DNA from: Pseudooceanicola spongiae | GTDB taxonomy: Bacteria; Pseudomonadota; Alphaproteobacteria; Rhodobacterales; Rhodobacteraceae | Assembly: GCF_014899185.1 (NCBI RefSeq) | Contig: NZ_CP045201.1 | Span: 3,387,501 to 3,451,500, forward strand | Reading direction: 5' to 3' | Length of the DNA: 64,000 nucleotides | In this document: in pieces, positions 45,674-55,702 of the stretch | How positions within the stretch are numbered: position 1 is the first letter of the stretch | How the letters are laid out: each line of letters begins with the position of its first letter | Program-made: the position numbers and the translations under genes | The notes under the pieces: model-generated | Told to the model about the DNA's origin: nothing | The model's database searches: none | The model's input: the letters and a program-made list of their open reading frames with translations, nothing else

Positions 45674-46852
45674 ATGTTTCCAGAGCGGTTTTCGAACCTT
45701 CCGGAATATGCGTTCCCACGTTTGCGCGCCTTGCTCGATCATCACGAGCCGGGTGGAGACGTGGTGCATATGACCATCGGCGAACCCAAGCACCCGTTTC
45801 CGGACTGGGTGCCCGAGGTGCTGTCCGCCTCTGCTGCTGAATTTGCGAAATACCCCCCGAATGAGGGCAGCCCCGAGCTGCGCGGTGCGATCTCTGACTG
45901 GATTGCGCGCCGCTATGGCGTCCGCGTCGATCCGGAACGTCAGATCATGCCGCTGAATGGCACGCGTGAGGGGCTCTACAACGTCGGCATGGCGCTGTGT
46001 CCGGAGCAGAAGAACGGCAAGCGGCCGGTCATTCTGATCCCGAATCCCTTCTACCAAGTCTATATGATCTCAGCGATTTCTGTCGGGGCCGAGCCTGTGT
46101 TCGTGCCCGCGACGAAGGAAACCGGGTTTCTGCCCGACTACGCCGGTCTGCCCGAAGATATCCTGAACCGTACCGTCGCGGCCTATATCTGTTCGCCGAC
46201 CAACCCGCAGGGTGCCGTCGCGCCCGAGGGGTACCTGCGCGACCTTCTGGCGCTGGCGGAAAAGTACGATTTTCAGGTCTTCTCGGACGAATGCTACTCC
46301 GAGGTTTACCGCGACACGCCGCCGGTCGGTGCGCTTCAGGTCGCACAGGACATGGGCGTCGATCCTGAGCGGGTTCTGATCTTTCAGTCGCTCTCGAAAC
46401 GCTCCAACCTGCCGGGTTTGCGCTCGGGCTTCGTGGCGGGCGGGCCGGAAAGCCTGCGCCGTCTGAAGCAGCTGCGCGCCTATTCCGGGGCCCCGCTGCC
46501 ATTGCCGCTGCAGCGCGTGTCCGAACGGGTCTGGGCGGACGAGGATCACGTGATCGAATCCCGTCGTCTCTACAACGAGAAATACGCTGCCGCCGACGCC
46601 GTGCTGAATGGCGTGCCGGGGTATCAGGGGCCCGAGGCGGGGTTCTTCCTCTGGCTGCCCGTGGCGGACGGAGAGGCGGCGGCGCTGAAGCTTTGGCAAC
46701 AGACGGGGGTCAGGGTTTTGCCGGGCGCCTATCTCAGCCGCGACGTTGGGGGCCATAACCCCGGCGCAGGATATGTCCGGGTCGCCATGGTGGCCCCAAA
46801 AGACGCGATGGTGGCCGGGCTGATCAGCCTGCGCGACTGTCTGTACAGGTAA
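45674..46852 (+). CDS. PLP-dependent class I/II aminotransferase (DapC-like)
   Basis: The 392-residue fold type I enzyme has YPPNEGSPELRGAISDWI, NPFYQVY, SDECYSEVY and the PLP Lys in FQSLSKRSNLPGLRSG (about residue 236-250). The family includes N-succinyldiaminopimelate aminotransferases (DapC), so a lysine/peptidoglycan role is plausible, but no confirmed substrate. ATG 45674 follows AGAGG. It precedes ftsK, a common arrangement in this group. Confidence 0.88.
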   Translation: MFPERFSNLPEYAFPRLRALLDHHEPGGDVVHMTIGEPKHPFPDWVPEVLSASAAEFAKYPPNEGSPELRGAISDWIARRYGVRVDPERQIMPLNGTREGLYNVGMALCPEQKNGKRPVILIPNPFYQVYMISAISVGAEPVFVPATKETGFLPDYAGLPEDILNRTVAAYICSPTNPQGAVAPEGYLRDLLALAEKYDFQVFSDECYSEVYRDTPPVGALQVAQDMGVDPERVLIFQSLSKRSNLPGLRSGFVAGGPESLRRLKQLRAYSGAPLPLPLQRVSERVWADEDHVIESRRLYNEKYAAADAVLNGVPGYQGPEAGFFLWLPVADGEAAALKLWQQTGVRVLPGAYLSRDVGGHNPGAGYVRVAMVAPKDAMVAGLISLRDCLYR

Positions 46853-46864
46853 CGAGGAGGCGAC

Positions 46865-49800
46865 ATGGCATTTCAGACCAAGGGACGCGACCCGCTTTTT
46901 GACAGCACCATGCAAGAGGCACTGGAAAAGCGCGGCAAGGAACTGATCGGGCTGATGCTGTTGGTCTTCGGGCTGATGGTTGCCGCTCTGCTCTACAGCT
47001 ACACGCCGGCGGACCCGTCGTGGATGTCGGCCAGCGATGCGCCGGTGCAGAACTGGCTGGGCCGGTTCGGCGCCTCGATCGCTGCGCCGATGATCATGGT
47101 GATCGGTGCCGGGGGCTGGGCGATTGCCGCGCTCTCTATCGTCTGGGGCCTGCGCTTCGGTCTGCATTTCGCGGACGAAGGCCCTGTCGGCCGCCTTGTC
47201 TTTGCACCGGTGTTCGTCGCGGCTGTGGCGGTCTATGCCGGGACGCTGAACACCGGGGCCGAGTGGCCGCATGCCTTTGGTCTTGGCGGGTTGTTCGGGG
47301 ATACCGCGCTTGGTGCCCTGATGGGCCTGCTGCCGCTGCCCATCGACACGGCCATCCGTCTGCTGGCGGTTGGTCTGGGCCTTGGCTCTGCCGTGCTGGG
47401 TCTGTGGGTCATGGGCTTCACCGTGTATGAGCTTCGCCGCATGTTCCGCCTGATGGTGCTGGGCCTTGTCCTGCTTTACGCCATGGTGCTGAAGGTGCTG
47501 GGTCGTGGTGCCGCTGGTACGATGCGCGCCGCTGGCAGTGCCGCCACCCATGCCGCAGGTCGCGGGCGCGATCATCTGGAACGCCGCCGGGCCGTGCGCG
47601 CGGAACGCACTCAGGGCGCCTTCTACGACGATCCCACCGTCCAGCAGGACTGGGAGGAAGACCCCTGGGCCTCGCCCGATATGCCGCTGTATGATGAGGA
47701 GGACGAACAGGACTACGCCCTGTCGCAAGCCTACGAACAACAGCTGCCCGAACCGAAGCCCGAGCCACGCTCGCGTTTGCTGGGGCGTCTGTCGAACGGT
47801 CTGAAGCGGCGCGCGGACCCCGCCGATATGCCCCCGGATGAGCTGGTTGTGAGCAAGCCCGTTGCGCATATGCCCTATGGTCATGATCCCAGCGTGCCCG
47901 AAAATCAGCGCATCCAGGCCAAGATCGCCGATGTCGTCCGCTCGCGCGCGCGCTCTGTACCCGTCATCCGCTCGGTTCAGCCGGCAGAGCAGGCACAGCC
48001 GCAGGGCAACCGTCCGCGTCGTCCCGCCCCGCTGATCGTCAGCCCGACGCGCACCGAGCCGCCGCTGACCTCGGCGTCGCAGCCCGCGCGCCCCTTTGCG
48101 CCGCCACCGCCCGTCGCCGCGCTTCGCAGTGCCCCGCGCGCTGTGGGAGCTGCTGACCCGCGCCACGCGGCCTACCCCTATCCCGACGAAGTGTCTGCCT
48201 ATGCGGCAGAGCCCGAGATCGAAGCGGACTACGAGACGGACGAGCCTTTCGTCGATCTCGATGCGGAGTATGAGGCCGACTACAGCACAGAGACCTACGC
48301 CGATGAGGCATTGGTCGCTCCGCCACCTCAGCCCGTCGACACCCGCGAAACATCTGGCCCCCGCGTGCTGCGCGGCGCCTATCGAAACGATGACGAGGAC
48401 CCGGCCTGGCTGGACGAGGAGGCCTCGGCCTTTGGCGATGACTATGGCGCGCCCGAGCCCGGGATTGCGGACGATCATACCCACACCAAGGCCTTTGCCC
48501 CCGAAAGCGTCCCCCCCTCCCCTGCCGTGCCGCGCCCCCCCGTGGCCGCGCCGCAGGTGGCCGCGCGTGCGCCCGAACCCGCCCCTCGGACCTATCAGGA
48601 GCCGGAGAAGGTCCATTATGACCTGCCGCCGCTCAGCCTGCTGACCAACCCGGAAAACATCCAGCGCCTGCACCTGTCGGACGAGGCTTTGGAAGACAAC
48701 GCCCGGATGCTGGAAAACGTGCTGGATGATTACGGCGTCAAGGGCGAGATCGTCTCGGTCCGTCCCGGTCCCGTGGTGACGATGTACGAGCTTGAGCCTG
48801 CGCCGGGCCTGAAGGCCAGCCGCGTGATCGGTCTGGCGGATGATATCGCGCGCTCGATGTCGGCGCTGTCGGCGCGTGTTTCGACCGTGCCGGGCCGCTC
48901 GGTCATCGGGATCGAACTGCCGAACGAGACCCGCGAAAAGGTCGTGCTGCGCGAGATCCTTGCGGCGCGCGACTTTGGCGATACGCACATGAAACTGCCC
49001 CTCGCGCTCGGCAAGGATATCGGCGGCGAGCCGATGATTGCGAACCTTGCCAAGATGCCCCACCTGCTGATCGCAGGGACCACCGGCTCGGGTAAATCCG
49101 TGGCGATCAACACGATGATCCTGTCGCTGCTCTATCGGCTGACGCCGGAGGAATGCCGCCTGATCATGATCGACCCGAAGATGCTGGAGCTGTCGGTCTA
49201 TGACGGCATCCCGCACCTGCTGTCCCCCGTTGTGACCGATCCGAAGAAGGCCGTCGTGGCCCTGAAATGGACCGTCGCCGAAATGGAGGACCGCTATCGC
49301 AAGATGTCCAAGATGGGCGTGCGCAACATCGACGGCTACAATGGCCGGGTGCAGGACGCGATCGACAAGGGCGAGATGTTCAGCCGCACCGTGCAGACCG
49401 GCTTTGACGACGGCACCGGCGATCCGGTGTTCGAGACCGAAGAGATCAAGCCCGAGAAGATGCCCTATATCGTCGTCATCGTCGACGAAATGGCGGACCT
49501 GATGATGGTCGCGGGCAAAGAGATCGAGGCCTGCATCCAGCGTCTGGCGCAGATGGCGCGGGCCTCGGGTATCCACCTGATCATGGCAACGCAGCGTCCT
49601 TCGGTCGACGTCATCACCGGCACCATCAAGGCGAACTTCCCGACCCGGATTTCCTTCCAGGTGACCTCCAAAATCGACAGCCGTACGATCCTGGGCGAAA
49701 TGGGGGCCGAACAGCTGCTGGGCATGGGCGACATGCTCTACATGGCCGGTGGCGCCAAGATCACCCGCTGCCACGGCCCGTTCGTGTCCGATGAGGAGGT

Positions 49801-50128
49801 CGAAGAGATCGTCAACCACCTCAAGGGCTACGGTCCGCCGTCCTATATCGGTGGCGTGGTCGAGGGCCCCGAGGACGACAAGGCCGATGACATCGACGCG
49901 GTGCTGGGCCTGTCCACCGGCGGCAATACCAACGGCGAAGATGCGCTGTATGATCAGGCGGTTGGCATCGTGATCAAGGATCGCAAGTGCTCCACCTCCT
50001 ACATCCAGCGCAAGCTGGCCATCGGCTACAACAAGGCGGCGCGTCTGGTTGAACAGATGGAGGACGAGGGCGTCGTGTCCTCCGCCAACCATGTTGGCAA
50101 GCGCGAAGTGCTGATCCCGGAACAGTGA
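46865..50128 (+). CDS. ftsK: DNA translocase FtsK
   Basis: The 1087-residue septal DNA pump has four N-terminal membrane helices (about residues 25-200), a long proline- and acid-rich linker (about 240-590) and a RecA-like motor. Walker A is GTTGSGKS with Lys744, Walker [11 protein letters not shown] (about 870), and a C-terminal gamma winged-helix (about 1020-1087, [20 protein letters not shown]) that reads the KOPS sites. It clears chromosomes from the division septum and activates XerCD recombination. GAGGAGG precedes ATG 46865, 12 bases after the aminotransferase stop. Confidence 0.97.
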   Translation: MAFQTKGRDPLFDSTMQEALEKRGKELIGLMLLVFGLMVAALLYSYTPADPSWMSASDAPVQNWLGRFGASIAAPMIMVIGAGGWAIAALSIVWGLRFGLHFADEGPVGRLVFAPVFVAAVAVYAGTLNTGAEWPHAFGLGGLFGDTALGALMGLLPLPIDTAIRLLAVGLGLGSAVLGLWVMGFTVYELRRMFRLMVLGLVLLYAMVLKVLGRGAAGTMRAAGSAATHAAGRGRDHLERRRAVRAERTQGAFYDDPTVQQDWEEDPWASPDMPLYDEEDEQDYALSQAYEQQLPEPKPEPRSRLLGRLSNGLKRRADPADMPPDELVVSKPVAHMPYGHDPSVPENQRIQAKIADVVRSRARSVPVIRSVQPAEQAQPQGNRPRRPAPLIVSPTRTEPPLTSASQPARPFAPPPPVAALRSAPRAVGAADPRHAAYPYPDEVSAYAAEPEIEADYETDEPFVDLDAEYEADYSTETYADEALVAPPPQPVDTRETSGPRVLRGAYRNDDEDPAWLDEEASAFGDDYGAPEPGIADDHTHTKAFAPESVPPSPAVPRPPVAAPQVAARAPEPAPRTYQEPEKVHYDLPPLSLLTNPENIQRLHLSDEALEDNARMLENVLDDYGVKGEIVSVRPGPVVTMYELEPAPGLKASRVIGLADDIARSMSALSARVSTVPGRSVIGIELPNETREKVVLREILAARDFGDTHMKLPLALGKDIGGEPMIANLAKMPHLLIAGTTGSGKSVAINTMILSLLYRLTPEECRLIMIDPKMLELSVYDGIPHLLSPVVTDPKKAVVALKWTVAEMEDRYRKMSKMGVRNIDGYNGRVQDAIDKGEMFSRTVQTGFDDGTGDPVFETEEIKPEKMPYIVVIVDEMADLMMVAGKEIEACIQRLAQMARASGIHLIMATQRPSVDVITGTIKANFPTRISFQVTSKIDSRTILGEMGAEQLLGMGDMLYMAGGAKITRCHGPFVSDEEVEEIVNHLKGYGPPSYIGGVVEGPEDDKADDIDAVLGLSTGGNTNGEDALYDQAVGIVIKDRKCSTSYIQRKLAIGYNKAARLVEQMEDEGVVSSANHVGKREVLIPEQ

Positions 50129-50135
50129 GACGTGT

Positions 50136-50157
50136 GAGGGGGCTTTAGGGCCCCCTC
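50136..50157 (+). terminator. Hairpin after ftsK
   Basis: GAGGGGGC, TTTAGG, GCCCCCTC. The stem is 8 bp; no T tract follows, so it may be a weak terminator or mRNA end stabiliser. Confidence 0.6.
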
Positions 50158-50260
50158 GCGCTGCACTTTCGGCGAGGCTTTGCCGGTTAAAGTGGAACTG
50201 TGACGGCTCTGTGATCGTTCGGTGCTGGAATGGACCGCTGCCGGAGACTACATCCCTGTT

Positions 50261-50887
50261 ATGAACAGACTGACCCGCCTTCTAGCGCCCGCCGCCACAA
50301 TGACCGCCGCTGTAACCGCGACGGTTGTCGCCATGGCGCTGCCTGCCATGGCTGATCCGATCTCGCTCAACGCGATTTCAAAGTACCTCAACGGCATGAC
50401 GACCGCCGAGGCAAAGTTCACCCAGATTGCCAGCGACAATTCGGTTTCGACCGGAACGCTGTACATCAAGCGGCCCGGGCGGATGCGGTTTGAGTATGAC
50501 CCGCCGCAAGCAGCGCTGGTTCTGGCCGGTGCCGGCGCGGTCAAGATCTACGACCCGAAGACAAAAAGCACCGAAACCTATCCGCTGAGCCGCACTCCGC
50601 TGTCCATCATCCTGGACAAGAATGTTGATCTAGGGCGTGCCAATATGGTGACCTCTCACCGGGAGCAGGGGCCCTCGACAGTGGTACGGGCGCAGGATCC
50701 GGCGCATCCGGAATATGGCTTTATCGAAATGGTGTTCACCGACAATCCGGTCGAACTGCGCCAGTGGGTCGTGCATGACGACTCCGGTGGCCAGACGACG
50801 ATCGCGCTTGGTGAGCTGCGCACTGGCATGAACCTGCCGGGAACGCTGTTCACGGGGACCGGTTCGGTTGGTGACTCAGGCCGCTGA
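50261..50887 (+). CDS. lolA: LolA-family outer-membrane lipoprotein carrier
   Basis: The 208-residue periplasmic carrier moves lipoproteins across the periplasm to LolB. It has a signal peptide ending PAMA (about residue 28), then MTTAEAKFTQIASDNSVSTG and the LolA motif GRMRFEYDPP, with LSIILDKNVDL later. The start at 50261 fits the signal peptide; no close Shine-Dalgarno is visible. A perfect terminator follows. Confidence 0.92.
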   Translation: MNRLTRLLAPAATMTAAVTATVVAMALPAMADPISLNAISKYLNGMTTAEAKFTQIASDNSVSTGTLYIKRPGRMRFEYDPPQAALVLAGAGAVKIYDPKTKSTETYPLSRTPLSIILDKNVDLGRANMVTSHREQGPSTVVRAQDPAHPEYGFIEMVFTDNPVELRQWVVHDDSGGQTTIALGELRTGMNLPGTLFTGTGSVGDSGR

Positions 50888-50906
50888 GGACGCGGCTAAC
50901 CCAATA

Positions 50907-50944
50907 AAAAGGCCCGATCATCACGCCTGATGATCGGGCCTTTT
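50907..50944. terminator. Bidirectional terminator between lolA and the transglycosylase gene
   Basis: AAAAGGCCCGATCATCA and TGATGATCGGGCCTTTT form a perfect 17-bp stem around CGCC. Confidence 0.95.
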
Positions 50945-50947
50945 GCG

Positions 50948-51526
50948 TTAGCGGCAGTAGGGCAGCTGTTTCGCGTAGAGATCCGAGCGGACAGCGACGC
51001 GTTGCGACACCGACAGCAACCAGGATTTGTTGTTGTGGCTGCCGCGCAGATAGCCCGTGCGCCCTTCGTGATAGGCGAGGTACTGGTTGCGCGCATCCGT
51101 CAGCGGAATGCCGATGCGCTTGGTCGTGCCGGACATGTACCAGCCCATGAAATCAGCGGCATCGTCGATATCTGTGCGCCGTGCGCGACGGCTGCTGGTC
51201 TGTTCGCGATAGTCATCCCAGGTGGAATCCAGCGCCTGGCTATAGCCATAGGCCGAACTCTGCCGGCCCATCGGGATGATCCCCAGCATGTAGCGATGCG
51301 GTGTGCGCGCATTGCCGATGAACTTACTTTCCTGATGCATGACGGCCATCATGACGTTCGTCGGAACCCCCCAGCGACGCTCAACCTTCTTGAAGGCACG
51401 GCGATAGTGGGGACGTTCGGATAGGATGGAACACGCATCATCCAGATTGCGCGGCGCCGTTGTATCGCGACTGCCGCAAGAAGCGACAAGCATCACGATC
51501 AGCAGCGCGAATAGCTTTCTGCCCAT
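50948..51526 (-). CDS. Lytic transglycosylase (SLT)-domain lipoprotein
   Basis: The 192-residue lipoprotein has a signal peptide and lipobox VASC (Cys about residue 17). The SLT domain has the catalytic Glu in MHQESKFIG (about residue 68), then AYGYSQALDSTWDDY and ADFMGWYM. Such enzymes cut peptidoglycan non-hydrolytically. It is predicted at the outer membrane, facing the periplasm. Confidence 0.9.
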   Translation of the reverse strand: MGRKLFALLIVMLVASCGSRDTTAPRNLDDACSILSERPHYRRAFKKVERRWGVPTNVMMAVMHQESKFIGNARTPHRYMLGIIPMGRQSSAYGYSQALDSTWDDYREQTSSRRARRTDIDDAADFMGWYMSGTTKRIGIPLTDARNQYLAYHEGRTGYLRGSHNNKSWLLSVSQRVAVRSDLYAKQLPYCR

Positions 51527-51609
51527 ATGTCTCTCGTTTTTTTATCTGCTCGGTTTTTCAATTAGCGTACACGAAGCCGTGTAATAGCGAAACCGACAAA
51601 GCTGTGATG

Positions 51610-52491
51610 CTAAAGCAGAATTGCCAGCAATACGGGGATTGCCGCCACCGACATAAGGGTCGAGGCGACGACAAGGCCCGCAACGGCCTGCGCATCGGCG
51701 CCATATTTCTCGGCCAGCAGGTAGGAGGTCACGGCGACCGGGGTCGAAATCTGCAGGATCAGGACGGCGAGGGCGACCGGTTCAAGCTTAAAGAACGTCC
51801 CCACGCCCCAGGCAATCCCGACGCAGAGCACCAGCTTCAGCGCCGACAGCCCGACTGCGAGGACCATGCGCCCCGGTGTCAGGCGGGCTACGGCGACGCC
51901 AAGGGTGATCAGCATGATCGGAATGGCAATCTGGCCGACAAGCTCCAGCGTATTGGTCAGGAAACGCGGCGTTTCCCAGCCCTGCCACAGAAAAATCCCT
52001 CCGAGGATGGTGCCCCACAGCAGCGGTTCGCGCAGCGCACGCAGGACTGACCCGCCGCCCGACACCACCCAGATCCCGAAGGTAAAGTTCCACAGTGCCA
52101 TGATGGCAAAGACGATCACCGCGTAGCCCAGCCCGGCCTCACCAAAGGCGAACATAGCCAGCGGCAGACCGAGATTGCCGGTATTGCCATAGATCAGTGG
52201 AGCGAGGTATGTCCGCATGTCGAGTCGAAAGACCCAAAGTGCGATGGCGGTCACAGCGGTCAGAACACCGTAGCCGACGGCCGCAGCCAGAGACAGGGTG
52301 GTCAGCGCGACAGGGTCAATCTCGGTCCGCATCAGGGCGGTGAAGATCAGACAGGGCACAGACAGGGTCATCGCCAGACGGGTGACGAATTCGACCTTGT
52401 ATTCGACCCCCATACGGACCCAGATATATCCGATGGTGGCCAGCAGGAAAACAGGCGCGACAATCTCGAGAACTGTAAGGACGAGGTTCAC
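51610..52491 (-). CDS. AEC-family transporter (auxin efflux carrier-like)
   Basis: The 293-residue membrane protein has about 9-10 helices, with LVLTVLEIVAPVFLLATIGY at the N-terminus and the conserved GNTGNLGLPLAMFAFGE. AEC proteins export or import organic anions; substrate unknown. The start is GTG 52491 with AGGA eight bases upstream. No regulator is near it. Confidence 0.88.
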   Translation of the reverse strand: MNLVLTVLEIVAPVFLLATIGYIWVRMGVEYKVEFVTRLAMTLSVPCLIFTALMRTEIDPVALTTLSLAAAVGYGVLTAVTAIALWVFRLDMRTYLAPLIYGNTGNLGLPLAMFAFGEAGLGYAVIVFAIMALWNFTFGIWVVSGGGSVLRALREPLLWGTILGGIFLWQGWETPRFLTNTLELVGQIAIPIMLITLGVAVARLTPGRMVLAVGLSALKLVLCVGIAWGVGTFFKLEPVALAVLILQISTPVAVTSYLLAEKYGADAQAVAGLVVASTLMSVAAIPVLLAILL

Positions 52492-52575
52492 ACTCTGTTT
52501 CCTGAATATTATAGTAGGGCGTTGGACAAGCTGCGGTGTTTGACGTTAGTAGTGGGGGCCATGGGCTGCAAGACG

Positions 52576-52902
52576 ATGCTGACAACGAAAGCTAAATATC
52601 ATCTGGGCCAGATCGTGCGACACAAGAAGCACCCCTTTCGTGGGGTGATTTTTGACGTCGATCCGGAATTCAGCAACACCGAGGAATGGTATGACGCCAT
52701 TCCCGAAGACAGTCGTCCTGCGCGCGAACAGCCGTTTTATCACCTGTTGGCCGAGAACGATCAGAGCTATTATGTGGCCTATGTCTCGGAACAGAACCTG
52801 GTCGAGGACAGCTCGGGTGAGCCTGTAGATCACCCTGATATCCCTGATCTTTTTGGCCCATTTGAGGATGGCGCCTATCCTCTGCACTTCCAGTTGAACT
52901 GA
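52576..52902 (+). CDS. hspQ: Heat shock protein HspQ
   Basis: The 108-residue protein matches HspQ, which modulates Lon protease and binds hemimethylated DNA. Seen: AKYHLGQIVRH, FRGVIFDVDPEFSNTEEWY, YVAYVSEQNLVED. ATG 52576 fits the family N-terminus. ATG 52561 with a G-rich upstream (GTGGGGG) is a longer alternative. It is divergent from the AEC gene. Confidence 0.9.
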   Translation: MLTTKAKYHLGQIVRHKKHPFRGVIFDVDPEFSNTEEWYDAIPEDSRPAREQPFYHLLAENDQSYYVAYVSEQNLVEDSSGEPVDHPDIPDLFGPFEDGAYPLHFQLN

Positions 52903-52940
52903 CGTGGGAAGGCCGCGCGGGGCGGCCTTCGCCAGCGTGG

Positions 52941-54515
52941 TCAATAGCCGATCGCGCAGCCGTCCTTGCGCGGGTCTGACCCTGCCTCCAGAAATCCGTT
53001 CGCATCAATCCGGATCGCCTGCGCGCCGCCAATCGGGCCGGCTGGGGTGACGACCGCGTGCCCGCGTGCGGCGAGCTCCGCGTGCACCCCAGCAGCATAG
53101 CCACGTTCCAACTGAAGCGAGCCAGCCTCGGGGAAAGACCGTGGCGCATCGATCGCTTCCTGCGGGCTGAGGCCGTAATCACGCAAATTTGTGACGAAAC
53201 GGGCATGTCCCGCCGCCTGATATTGGCCACCCATCACACCGAACGGCATGTTGGGTACGCCGTTTTCAGCCAGCATGCCCGGAATGATCGTATGCATGGG
53301 CCTCTTACCGGGGGCGAGCGTGTTCGCGTGGTCCGGCGTCAGGGTGAAGCCGCACCCGCGATTGTGCAGCAGCAATCCGAACTTCGACGTCCCGATACCG
53401 GAACCGAAGGGCATGAACACCGAATAGATCAGCGAAACGGCCATGCGATCCTTGTCGACCACGGTGATATAGACCGTGTCGCGATGCGGCTGGCCCTCGG
53501 GCTTGGTCGTCGCGCTGCGGGCGCGTTTGGGATCGATGCGGGCCGCAAGTTGCGCCGCGAACGCCGGATCAAGCATCTGCGCGCCGCTGGCATGGGCCGG
53601 GTCGGCGATCAGATCGTTGCGCGCGTCATAGGCAAGCTTGGCCGCTTCGGCCTCAAGATGCGCGCGGTCAGCCCCAAAGGGGTCGAGGCTCGCCAGATCG
53701 AAATGCGACAGGATGTTCAGGATCAAAATTGCTGTGGCACCCTGGCCGTTTGGCGGATGCTCAAACAGGGTTGCGCCCTTGTAGTCGCCCTTGATCGGTG
53801 TGGTTTGCAGGCCTTTCACAGTGGCGAAATCCTCGGCCGTGTGACTGCCGCCGGCGGCGTGCAGGGCTGAGAGCATGTCTTCGGCGACCTCCCCCTCGTA
53901 AAACGCCGAGGCACCGTGGCGGGCGATGCGACGCAGCACCTCTGCCTGACCCGGCAGGTCGAAGCGGGTACCCGGTTTGGGTGGCGCGCCCCATGGCAGG
54001 AAATGCCCGCGGGCGGTGTGGTTGAGCGTGGGAAAGGACTGCGCCCAGTCAAAAGCGACGCGGGAATGCACGGGCACCCCGGTTTCAAAATAGCTGATGG
54101 CAGGGGCGAGGCTGTCGGCGAGGCCCAGCTTGCCCCAGGCGGCGGACATTGCATCAAAGGCCTGCACCGCGCCGGGCAGAGTGACGGCCTGCGCGCTGTC
54201 GGTCGGGATCTTGGTGTGACCCTCATCGCGCAAAGCCTGAGCGTCGGCGCCAGCGGGCGCGGCACCTGAGCCGTTGAACCCCAGAACCTGATCCGAGCCG
54301 GCGGGCTTGACCAGCACAAAGCAATCGCCCGCAAGGCCACACATCGCGGGTTCGCATACGCCGAGGGTCACGGCCCCGGCGATGGCTGCGTCCATCGCAT
54401 TGCCGCCACGTTTCATGATGTCGATGGCCACCTGCGCCGCAATCGGGTGCGAGGTCGCGCAGATGCCATTCTCGGCCCAGATGGGCGATCGGCCCGGCAG
54501 TTGAAAATCGCGCAT
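52941..54515 (-). CDS. Gamma-glutamyltransferase family protein
   Basis: The 524-residue Ntn-hydrolase has the pattern of the GGT family: N-terminal ATSHPIAAQVAIDIMKRGGN, the nucleophile Thr in HRDTVYITVVDKD (about residue 345), and NRGCGFTLTPDHANTLAPGK. It cleaves gamma-glutamyl bonds of glutathione or related compounds after self-processing at that Thr. There is no clear signal peptide, so it may be cytosolic. AGAGGAGG lies upstream of ATG 54515. Confidence 0.9.
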   Translation of the reverse strand: MRDFQLPGRSPIWAENGICATSHPIAAQVAIDIMKRGGNAMDAAIAGAVTLGVCEPAMCGLAGDCFVLVKPAGSDQVLGFNGSGAAPAGADAQALRDEGHTKIPTDSAQAVTLPGAVQAFDAMSAAWGKLGLADSLAPAISYFETGVPVHSRVAFDWAQSFPTLNHTARGHFLPWGAPPKPGTRFDLPGQAEVLRRIARHGASAFYEGEVAEDMLSALHAAGGSHTAEDFATVKGLQTTPIKGDYKGATLFEHPPNGQGATAILILNILSHFDLASLDPFGADRAHLEAEAAKLAYDARNDLIADPAHASGAQMLDPAFAAQLAARIDPKRARSATTKPEGQPHRDTVYITVVDKDRMAVSLIYSVFMPFGSGIGTSKFGLLLHNRGCGFTLTPDHANTLAPGKRPMHTIIPGMLAENGVPNMPFGVMGGQYQAAGHARFVTNLRDYGLSPQEAIDAPRSFPEAGSLQLERGYAAGVHAELAARGHAVVTPAGPIGGAQAIRIDANGFLEAGSDPRKDGCAIGY

Positions 54516-54773
54516 GTTGCCTCCTCTTTCAGCGAGCAGAGGCTGCGCGGAGGCGCGGGCAAGGTCAAGAGATCATTGCAGGATGTCTTGGTCTGATCTT
54601 TGGCGCGATGCGGCGGAGGCGTATGGCGCACTGACAAGGCAGTGGTTTTCGGTTTTCTGAGGGATGATGGCCGAACCATGAAGCGATTGCCGAGAGCATG
54701 AGCGCAAGGCCACGCACGACTTGATCCAGAGAACTCCCTCGCCATCCGCTAGTTGCCAGCGGTCCGGGGGCTG
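54516..54773. other. 258-base gap with no recognised gene
   Basis: No ORF of convincing length was seen. It is less GC-rich than the flanks. The reverse strand reads partly open but ends without homology that I recognise. It carries the promoter of the gamma-glutamyltransferase gene and the end of the RsbW-like gene. Confidence 0.3.
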
Positions 54774-55265
54774 TCAGTTGGGCAGGAGCGTGACGCCGAT
54801 ATTGATGCGGAAGCTGAGCCTGTTGATGTCACCAGTCCGGAAATATTGCACGTCATGCGAAAGATCCTGAATCAGGAACCAGCCAAATCCGCCTTCTGGC
54901 AGGGCGTCCAACTCCTCCGGCAGAGGGATGCGCAGACCTATGGGGGCGATGCCGTCGGGCATGGGTTTGCCCTCGTCAAGGATGGTGAAGTGCAGCCCGT
55001 CAGGCCTATGCGCGCATTCCAGACTGATCCAGCCACGCTCGCCCTCTCCGTAAGCATGCTCAACGACGTTGTTCAGGGCCTCTGCCAGAACCAGCTCGAC
55101 CGTTCCAAGTTCCTCAGGCTCAAGGGACAGCGCGGCAAGGCTGCCGATCACAGTCTCAAGCGCGCGACGCACCGAGAGGGACGTGCTGGGAAAGCTGATG
55201 CGAATGTCACGCTGCAACTGAAAAACGGGGCGTTTCGTTGGCGCGGAGATAGCCTCACGAGGCAT
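54774..55265 (-). CDS. RsbW-like anti-sigma factor / GHKL ATP-binding protein
   Basis: The 163-residue protein has the GHKL ATPase motifs EALNNVVEHAYGEG (N box, about residues 62-75), DEGKPMPDG (about 97) and GGFGWFLIQDL. It fits RsbW/SpoIIAB-type serine kinases that bind sigma factors or STAS antagonists. Its start overlaps the STAS gene by 11 bases, so the two form a switch pair. The C-terminal tail LSFRINIGVTLLPN matches the end of this family. No sigma factor or PP2C phosphatase adjoins it. Confidence 0.85.
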   Translation of the reverse strand: MPREAISAPTKRPVFQLQRDIRISFPSTSLSVRRALETVIGSLAALSLEPEELGTVELVLAEALNNVVEHAYGEGERGWISLECAHRPDGLHFTILDEGKPMPDGIAPIGLRIPLPEELDALPEGGFGWFLIQDLSHDVQYFRTGDINRLSFRINIGVTLLPN

Positions 55266-55593
55266 GGGGGTGCACCGCGGCTTCTGCAGCTAGGTGGATG
55301 GGAAAGACCGTATCCATGCGCGTCAGTCGAAATACCTTGTCGACATTGGGGCGGAGAGCGGCAAGCTCCAGCTTGGCCCCGCCGTGCATCTGCTTCATCG
55401 CGGCGACAATTGCGCCGAGCCCTGAAGAATCGACGAATTCCACCTGTGCGAGATCCAGCACCACGCGGCCCTTTGCCTCATCCAGAGCGGCACGCATCTG
55501 GTCCTTGAACTGGATGGCGACAGCGGCGTCGATGCGCAGGGCGTTGACGGTGACGATCATGACATCGTCCTGAAGGCGCGAAGTAAGATCCAT
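55255..55593 (-). CDS. STAS-domain anti-sigma factor antagonist
   Basis: The 112-residue protein has the STAS motif VLDLAQVEFVDSSGLGAIV with the phospho-acceptor Ser in DSSGLG (about residue 60). Unphosphorylated it would bind the RsbW-like partner. The start at 55593 was chosen for length and because GGGGAA lies upstream; ATG 55620 is an alternative. It overlaps the RsbW-like gene by 11 bases and is transcribed first. Confidence 0.85.
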   Translation of the reverse strand: MDLTSRLQDDVMIVTVNALRIDAAVAIQFKDQMRAALDEAKGRVVLDLAQVEFVDSSGLGAIVAAMKQMHGGAKLELAALRPNVDKVFRLTRMDTVFPIHLAAEAAVHPHAS

Positions 55594-55702
55594 TCTGCGT
55601 GTATTCCCCAAGTCTGGCATCAGCGCGTTGTTGATTGGCACAGAGACTAGACGGCAATCCTTACCATTCGGTATGCATGTTCAGCACATGCAGGAGGATG
55701 CG

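Noticed and set aside
46070-50092. A long minus-strand open frame across ftsK
   Set aside because: It is antisense to ftsK and the aminotransferase, whose motifs are complete, and has the low-complexity composition of GC-rich shadow frames.
54516-54773. Insertion-sequence remnant
   Set aside because: No terminal inverted repeat or recognisable transposase motif was found; the open frame on the minus strand has no clear match.
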